From a bacterium (GTDB taxonomy: Bacteria > Myxococcota_A > UBA9160 > UBA4427), in assembly GCA_024742285.1 (NCBI GenBank), contig JANSYR010000006.1, forward strand, positions 264,622 through 328,621: DNA of 64,000 bases. Direction: 5' to 3'. The notes below the pieces were generated by a model. It was not told the origin of the DNA. It ran no database searches and was given only the letters and a program-made list of their open reading frames with translations. A program made the translations under genes and the position numbers. This document shows, piece by piece, positions 60,285-64,000 of this stretch. The stretch's first letter is position 1, and each line of letters opens with the position of its first letter.

Positions 60285-60313
60285 TTGACACCCCACCCCC
60301 CTCCCGGTAATTT
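60285..60313 (+). promoter_or_regulatory. Near-consensus sigma-70 promoter of tRNA-His
   Basis: TTGACA (60285-60290) and TAATTT (60308-60313) are separated by 17 bases, with the tRNA starting 16 bases later. It is the best promoter match I found in the window. Confidence 0.88.
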
Positions 60314-60328
60314 GCGCGCCTCTCCGAC

Positions 60329-60406
60329 GGCGGGCGTAGCTCAGTTGGTTAGAGCGCCAGATTGTGATTCTGGAAGTCGCCGGTTCGATCCCGGTCGCCC
60401 GCCCCA
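60329..60406 (+). tRNA. tRNA-His (anticodon GTG)
   Basis: The cloverleaf is complete. The acceptor arms are GCGGGCG and CGCCCGC, the D arm is GCTC/GAGC, and the anticodon stem CCAGA/TCTGG encloses TTGTGAT with anticodon GTG. The T arm carries TTCGATC. The base before the acceptor is G opposite discriminator C, the G-1:C73 pair diagnostic of tRNA-His. CCA is encoded at 60404-60406. Confidence 0.97.
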
Positions 60407-60557
60407 TTCATGCGGGCTTCGTGCCCGTCGCGGGGGCCTCGCTAGACCAGGTCGGAGAAGCCTCGGCGGGTGCTGGGTGCTTGGTCGCGAGGGGGCGGCT
60501 TCGGGGGCCGCGTTGCGGAGGCGGGCCTTTCGAGCGGGCCATGCTCGTTCGGGCTCC

Positions 60558-60660
60558 GGCGTGCGCGCTGCGCGCGCGGCCTCTTGCTAGGGGCGCAGGT
60601 CGTCGGCAGCGCACTCCAGCGCGGCGTGCCCGCTACGCGGGCGGCCTCTTGCTGGAGGCG
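60558..60660. repeat. Two 38-bp REP-like hairpin elements with compensatory change
   Basis: Copies at 60558-60595 and 60623-60660 share the flanks GGCGTGC and GGCCTCTTGCT. The stem differs: GCGCGC/GCGCGC with loop TGC in the first, GCCCGC/GCGGGC with loop TAC in the second. The paired changes keep six base pairs. Confidence 0.8.
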
Positions 60661-60815
60661 AGGCGGGTGAGCTCGTTGGACGATCGCGAGGCGAAGCCGT
60701 TCGTCACGACCGGCATTCGCCAGGCGCATCCGCCCCATCGCGATCGGCGTCGCCGTAGGGTCTGGGCGCTACGCGGTCTGCCAGGCGCCACCCGGTCGCA
60801 AAAAGAGTGAGACCA

Positions 60816-60839
60816 GCGCCGACTGCGGCGGCGCTTTTT
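60816..60839 (+). terminator. Terminator-like hairpin with T-run
   Basis: GCGCCG (60816-60821) pairs with CGGCGC (60829-60834), followed directly by TTTTT (60835-60839). It would end a plus-strand transcript starting at the tRNA-His promoter. Confidence 0.6.
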
Positions 60840-60912
60840 CCGGATCGCCGGCGTAGCCGGCGATCCGGAAGAAACGATCTCCGACGTGTGCGAGGCACAC
60901 GCCGGAGATCGT
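60838..60912. repeat. Two adjacent long inverted repeats
   Basis: 60838-60870 is a perfect 15-bp stem (TTCCGGATCGCCGGC with its complement) around GTA. 60874-60912 has a stem of 17 pairs with one mismatch (ACGATCTCCG, then CGTGTGC) around GAG. Both have three-base loops, as in the elements at 60.6 kb. They lie just beyond the stop of the Coq4-like gene. Confidence 0.85.
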
Positions 60913-60978
60913 CTACGTTCCTCGGGCCCCTGACCTGGCGGCCTGCGCGACTTGCGCGGGACACGATGGGCGAGTGTG

Positions 60979-61695
60979 TCAAGCGAGGGCGGGGGCGCCT
61001 CCGGAACGCAATCCTTCGTAGTGTTCGATCGGCACGACACCGAGGGTTCGACGGACTTCGTCGAGGGGGCGCTCGAGGAGCGCTTCCCAATCGGCACCGG
61101 GCAGCCATGCGGCGCGGCCGGCGCGTCGGAAGCCGTCACGGATCAACACGCGTTCCCCGGCCATCGGACCACGGGCCTTCAGGTAGGCGACGACGACGAT
61201 GAAGCCGATGCCGCGGTTGCGGATCTGGCGATAGGTGAACGAGAGGAGCGCGGCTTCGCCGAAGAGGTCGCGGCCGTAGCCGGTCACCACGTGCCAGAGG
61301 TCGTGGCTGTCGCGAAGGCGCTGGCCGAAGAGCAACCGCCGCTCGTCGATCTCCTCCTCTTCGGGACGTTCGACGGAGTCGCTCGCGTCGACGAGCCCGT
61401 CGGCGGTGATCTCCTCGCGAGCCGTGAACTCGGCGTAGGCGCGGCCGAGCGTGCCCTCGGGCAGGGACTCGAGGTAGGCCCGATCGGACAGGGTCTCGAG
61501 CAGGACACGGTTCTCGGCGAGGATCGTCGGGCCGTGCTCCGAGGCGAGAAAGCGCTGGAAGGAACGCTCCTGGGAGTTGCCCGAGAGCGCACGAATGATC
61601 CGGAAGACCTGCGGCGTGTCATCGGGGTCACGGATCAGCGCCCGGATTGCGTCCCAGGCTTCGCGAAAGAGGATTGGGTTGCGGCGAGGCGGCAT
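60979..61695 (-). CDS. Coq4-family protein
   Basis: A 238-residue protein of the Coq4 (ubiquinone biosynthesis) family. The diagnostic zinc-binding motif is RDSHDLWHVVTGYGRDLFGE, followed by the AYLKARGPMAGERVL region. In mitochondria Coq4 organises and helps decarboxylate ubiquinone intermediates; bacterial members are common but less studied. I use the ATG at 61695, where the conserved region begins (RNPILFREAWDAIRALI); a frame extends to 61842 with low-complexity sequence. It is divergent from a TetR gene. Confidence 0.82.
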   Translation of the reverse strand: MPPRRNPILFREAWDAIRALIRDPDDTPQVFRIIRALSGNSQERSFQRFLASEHGPTILAENRVLLETLSDRAYLESLPEGTLGRAYAEFTAREEITADGLVDASDSVERPEEEEIDERRLLFGQRLRDSHDLWHVVTGYGRDLFGEAALLSFTYRQIRNRGIGFIVVVAYLKARGPMAGERVLIRDGFRRAGRAAWLPGADWEALLERPLDEVRRTLGVVPIEHYEGLRSGGAPALA

Positions 61696-61907
61696 GTGCT
61701 GGCTCCAGAACCGACGCTGGCCGTCCTGAGCCCCCGAGAACGGGCTCCGGGCGGACGCGAGGTCGCTCGACGGATCGAACGATGGGGACCGCGATCGGGC
61801 GCTCGTCTCCGAGGCCGGGGTCGATCGCTGTCGACGATCCATTCCATTCGCCGGAAAAAGAGCGGCAGCTTCGACACGGACTCTTTCCGTTCGTCCGATA
61901 CGTTGCG

Positions 61908-61934
61908 AAAATACCTTACCGACAATGCTGTCAA
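61908..61934 (-). promoter_or_regulatory. Possible promoter and operator between Coq4-like and TetR genes
   Basis: On the minus strand TTGACA (61929-61934) and TATTTT (61908-61913) are separated by 15 bases, short for sigma-70. The half-sites GACA (61921-61924) and TGTC (61929-61932) overlap the -35 and form an inverted pair that the adjacent TetR protein might bind. Confidence 0.3.
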
Positions 61935-61952
61935 CAGGGCTTCGGGACGGTG

Positions 61953-62759
61953 ATGAACAAGAATGTCCACAAGGCGTCGGACGCGCCTCGGCGCCGCCGG
62001 CGTACGGCGGACGTCGCCCGCAGGGAGATCCTCGACGCCGCCAAGAAGCGGTTGATGGAGGGCGGTCCGGACAACGTCCGACTGAAGCAGATCGGCGAGG
62101 AGATCGGACTCTCCCACTCGTCGATCCTGCACCACTTCGGAAGCCGCGACGCGCTCATGGAGGCGCTCCGCGAAGACGCCTTCGGCGCGCTCGCTCAGGA
62201 TCTCGCGGCGCGCCTGGCGACGCCGGGGGACGGCGATCCGACGATCGACTTCTTCGAGAAGGTGGCCGAGACCCTCGGCCAGCAGGGCTACGGACGCCTG
62301 CTCGCCTGGCAGATGATGTCGGGGAACGTGCCGAACCGGGGTTCGATCGGCCGCACGGTGCTGGGGCCGGACGGCTCGGGCGGACTGCTGCGCGGCGTGG
62401 CGGGGCATCTCCAGAAGATTCGCGACGGCCGCGCGAAGGCGCTCGGCGAGGCCGAGCCCGATCTGGAAGAAACCCGACGCGTCGTCGCGATGATCGGTTG
62501 CTTCGCGCTCGGTGAAGCCCTCGCCGGCCACCTCATGGTCCGGAGCGCAGGTCTCGGCTCGGAACCGGAGGACCGCCGCGTCTTTCGGGCCTGGGTCGCC
62601 AAGCTCACGGAGCGGGCGCTCTTCCCGGAGGTGCCCGACGCCGATCGGGCCGAGCCGCGGGACGCGGGGACGGAGTCCACCGACGTTCCGCGCGGTCGTC
62701 CTGCCCCGAAGAACCTGGCGCACGAGATCTCGTCCGCCAACGGCCTCTTGGACGACTGA
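61953..62759 (+). CDS. TetR-family transcriptional regulator
   Basis: A 268-residue TetR regulator. The DNA-binding domain is in residues 15-65: REILDAAKKRLMEGGPDNVR and IGLSHSSILHHFGSRDALME. The C-terminal ligand domain is followed by a tail of about 40 hydrophilic residues. The ATG at 61953 is preceded by a weak GGGACGG; GTG at 61950 is next to it. It is divergent from the Coq4-like gene and probably regulates it. Confidence 0.87.
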   Translation: MNKNVHKASDAPRRRRRTADVARREILDAAKKRLMEGGPDNVRLKQIGEEIGLSHSSILHHFGSRDALMEALREDAFGALAQDLAARLATPGDGDPTIDFFEKVAETLGQQGYGRLLAWQMMSGNVPNRGSIGRTVLGPDGSGGLLRGVAGHLQKIRDGRAKALGEAEPDLEETRRVVAMIGCFALGEALAGHLMVRSAGLGSEPEDRRVFRAWVAKLTERALFPEVPDADRAEPRDAGTESTDVPRGRPAPKNLAHEISSANGLLDD

Positions 62760-62836
62760 GTCCGGCGGATCCCCGAGCCGGCCCCGGGTCTCCACCGGAT
62801 CGAGCCCCCTGCCCCGCCTGCCGATCTGCGTAGGAC

Positions 62837-63058
62837 ATGCCGATCGAGACCACGACGCTCTGGACCCCGCTCAGCCTCTGCCTGGGCCTCACGCTCTACG
62901 TCTTCGGCGGGCTCCGCTTTCGACGCTGGGCCGTAGCGGACCGCTGGGGGGTGCCGCGCTTCTCGCACTCGGTCGAGACGGTACTGCTCTGGCTGGTCTA
63001 CAGCAGCGCCGTGTCGATCGCGATCATCGTCGCGCGCCAGACGCTCCGACACTTCTAG
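62837..63058 (+). CDS. Small membrane protein of unknown function
   Basis: A 73-residue protein with two hydrophobic helices (LWTPLSLCLGLTLYVFGGL and VLLWLVYSSAVSIAIIV) separated by a basic loop. It follows the TetR gene by 77 bases on the same strand. No family is recognised. Composition supports a real gene, but a spurious frame cannot be excluded. Confidence 0.55.
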   Translation: MPIETTTLWTPLSLCLGLTLYVFGGLRFRRWAVADRWGVPRFSHSVETVLLWLVYSSAVSIAIIVARQTLRHF

Positions 63059-63117
63059 GCGTCACGGGCGCCGCGGTCCATGCAAGCGACACCCGTCGGG
63101 TAGGGACACACCAGGAC

Positions 63118-63202
63118 CGCCCCGGCGCGGGCAGCAGGGCCCCAGACGCAGCCCCCCGCGCGGGCCCTTGGGCCCCAGACGCAGGAACGCCCCGGCGCGG
63201 GC
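63118..63202. repeat. A-B-B-A nested direct repeats between convergent genes
   Basis: CGCCCCGGCGCGGGC occurs at 63118-63132 and 63188-63202. GGGCCCCAGACGCAG occurs at 63137-63151 and 63170-63184. A palindrome GGGCCC-TT-GGGCCC (63162-63175) lies in the centre. The region is intergenic between convergent genes. Confidence 0.8.
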
Positions 63203-63272
63203 TGCGAGGCGGCGCGCCGAGGCGTGCGAATCAGCGAAGGCTCGCGAATCTTCCGATTCGATCTCGCGCGGT

Positions 63273-63578
63273 CTAGTGACCGCCGAGCGGATCCACCCAG
63301 ACGTACTTGGCGGGGCGGACGACGAGCTGCTTGAAGGGCTTCGAGATCTCGTGAGGGCGCGTGACGAGCACGATCGGCGCCGTGACGAGGAAGAGGCCAC
63401 TGCCCACGATCAGGCTGACGAAGCCCGCCGGGCGAAGCAGCATCACGTCGACGACCGGCGAAGCGTTCGCGGCATCACCCTGGGCAACGGTTTGCGCGGC
63501 CGCGGTCTGCACGAAGGCGACCTGGAACATCAGCGTGGCCGCCATCACGGCCAGGATTCGTCGAATGCGAGTGGACAT
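63273..63578 (-). CDS. Small exported membrane protein of a widespread unnamed family
   Basis: A 101-residue protein with a signal peptide ending near QTAAAQ, one further helix (GFVSLIVGSGLFLVTAPIVL), and a conserved-looking tail PFKQLVVRPAKYVWVDPLGG. I have seen this pattern (DVxLLRPxGF and the YVWxDPLG tail) in small proteins mislabelled as multidrug transporters; the function is unknown. GGAGGA precedes the ATG, so the start is firm. Confidence 0.78.
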   Translation of the reverse strand: MSTRIRRILAVMAATLMFQVAFVQTAAAQTVAQGDAANASPVVDVMLLRPAGFVSLIVGSGLFLVTAPIVLVTRPHEISKPFKQLVVRPAKYVWVDPLGGH

Positions 63579-63865
63579 GGAATGTCCTCCAAATGCGAGT
63601 CTCGGCTCTCATCGGCCGCCCCGAACCCTCGCTGAACCCCTCCCGGCACCCGGTCATGGGGTTTCCACCGCCATCGGAAACCGAGGCGCTGGAAGCGAGC
63701 CCGACCCGCTTCCTCGAATGCACCCGGCTCGGCCTTGCGCGGTCCCACGGGACATGCCGAGACCTGCCCCATGGACCGGCAACTCCGTTCGGAGAGACGA
63801 GCCTTCGCACCATGGGACGTGGACCGTAGTCTGCACCCGGCACGCATCGTGCGATGTCGGGATGC

Positions 63866-64000
63866 ATGTCGTCTACGCACTTCCCTCGCCGCCCACCCCA
63901 CTGCCCCAACCCCGACTGCGATTTCCATGCAGATCCAACCGGTTGGCGCTTTCAGAAGAAGGGCTTCTACGAACGCGAGGCCCGGCCGCGCAGGATTCAG
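63866..64000 (+). CDS. Transposase-like zinc-ribbon protein, N-terminal fragment at the window edge
   Basis: Forty-five codons from the ATG at 63866 run off the right edge without a stop. The sequence has CPNPDCDFH, then WRFQKKGFYEREARPRRIQ. The CxNPxCxxH start followed by a WRFxKxGxYxR block is the N-terminal zinc ribbon of several DDE transposases and related DNA-binding proteins (a second CxxC pair would follow outside the window). The family and integrity cannot be judged from this fragment. The ribosome site is weak. Confidence 0.6.
   Translation, partial: MSSTHFPRRPPHCPNPDCDFHADPTGWRFQKKGFYEREARPRRIQ

Larger units (their letters stand above)
60407..60978. other. 572-bp non-coding zone rich in palindromes
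   Basis: No convincing coding sequence is present; the open frames here are arginine-rich or run through the tRNA. The zone contains a duplicated 38-base hairpin element, a terminator-like hairpin with a T-run, and two long near-perfect inverted repeats. It separates tRNA-His from the convergent Coq4-like gene. Confidence 0.7.

Noticed and set aside
60364..60810. 148-codon open frame overlapping tRNA-His
   Set aside because: It begins inside the tRNA and runs through the palindrome zone; a known kind of false gene.
60558..60912. CRISPR array
   Set aside because: Only two direct repeats of differing sequence and no regular spacers; the elements are hairpins of REP type.

Overview
The window is a very G+C-rich stretch of bacterial chromosome, almost fully coding, from a Gram-negative organism. 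Evidence for the envelope type is an ABC polysaccharide exporter, an exosortase with a PEP-CTERM substrate, ADP-heptose precursor genes and several lipoproteins. The mix of amidohydrolases, acyl-CoA dehydrogenase, crotonase, LLM oxidoreductase and small uncharacterised families looks like an environmental, metabolically broad lineage of the old Deltaproteobacteria (Myxococcota- or Desulfobacterota-like). That placement is an inference from gene content; no rRNA lies in the window.

Layout. 1-9 kb: an MMPL/RND transporter (cut by the left edge) translationally coupled to an amidohydrolase; an operon of ECF sigma factor, two related small proteins and an MscS-like channel; then a class II aldolase, amidase, crotonase and RDD protein. 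9-13 kb: a lipocalin-like protein of unknown role, and an acyl-CoA dehydrogenase next to an APH-type phosphotransferase. 13-18.3 kb: a likely catabolic unit (TetR regulator, SDR, two amidohydrolases, acetoacetate-decarboxylase-like protein) with a 16-bp palindromic operator upstream of the regulator.

18.4-33 kb is the centrepiece: one minus-strand operon for export of a cell-surface polysaccharide. In transcription order it holds the ABC permease (Wzm), the ATPase with a C-terminal carbohydrate-recognition domain (Wzt), a methyltransferase fused to a very long coiled coil, a methyltransferase-glycosyltransferase fusion, a sulfotransferase and three glycosyltransferases, several joined by ATGA overlaps. 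The methyltransferase/coiled-coil protein beside a CBM-type Wzt resembles the WbdD chain-terminator and molecular-ruler logic, but without the kinase and with a far longer rod. 33-42.5 kb continues the envelope theme: a sugar-dehydrogenase/cytochrome lipoprotein, an FG-GAP-like repeat protein, an exosortase fused to an EpsI-like domain, a PEP-CTERM protein flanked by heptose genes gmhB and gmhA, rfbC and a GT2 glycosyltransferase.

42.4-64 kb is mixed housekeeping and accessory sequence: a PHA-granule-type small protein, a paralogue of the 9-kb lipocalin-like protein, an LLM oxidoreductase, a coupled metallopeptidase/ATP-grasp pair, metG, a PuuD-like membrane protein with a structured leader and strong terminator, a DUF547 protein, a MerA-like flavoprotein with a TVP38 protein, an MFS transporter, a YfbK-type VWA protein, tRNA-His with a near-consensus promoter, a 570-bp non-coding zone of REP-like palindromes, a Coq4-like protein divergent from a TetR regulator, and at the right edge the start of a transposase-like zinc-ribbon protein. 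No CRISPR array, complete insertion sequence or rRNA was seen.
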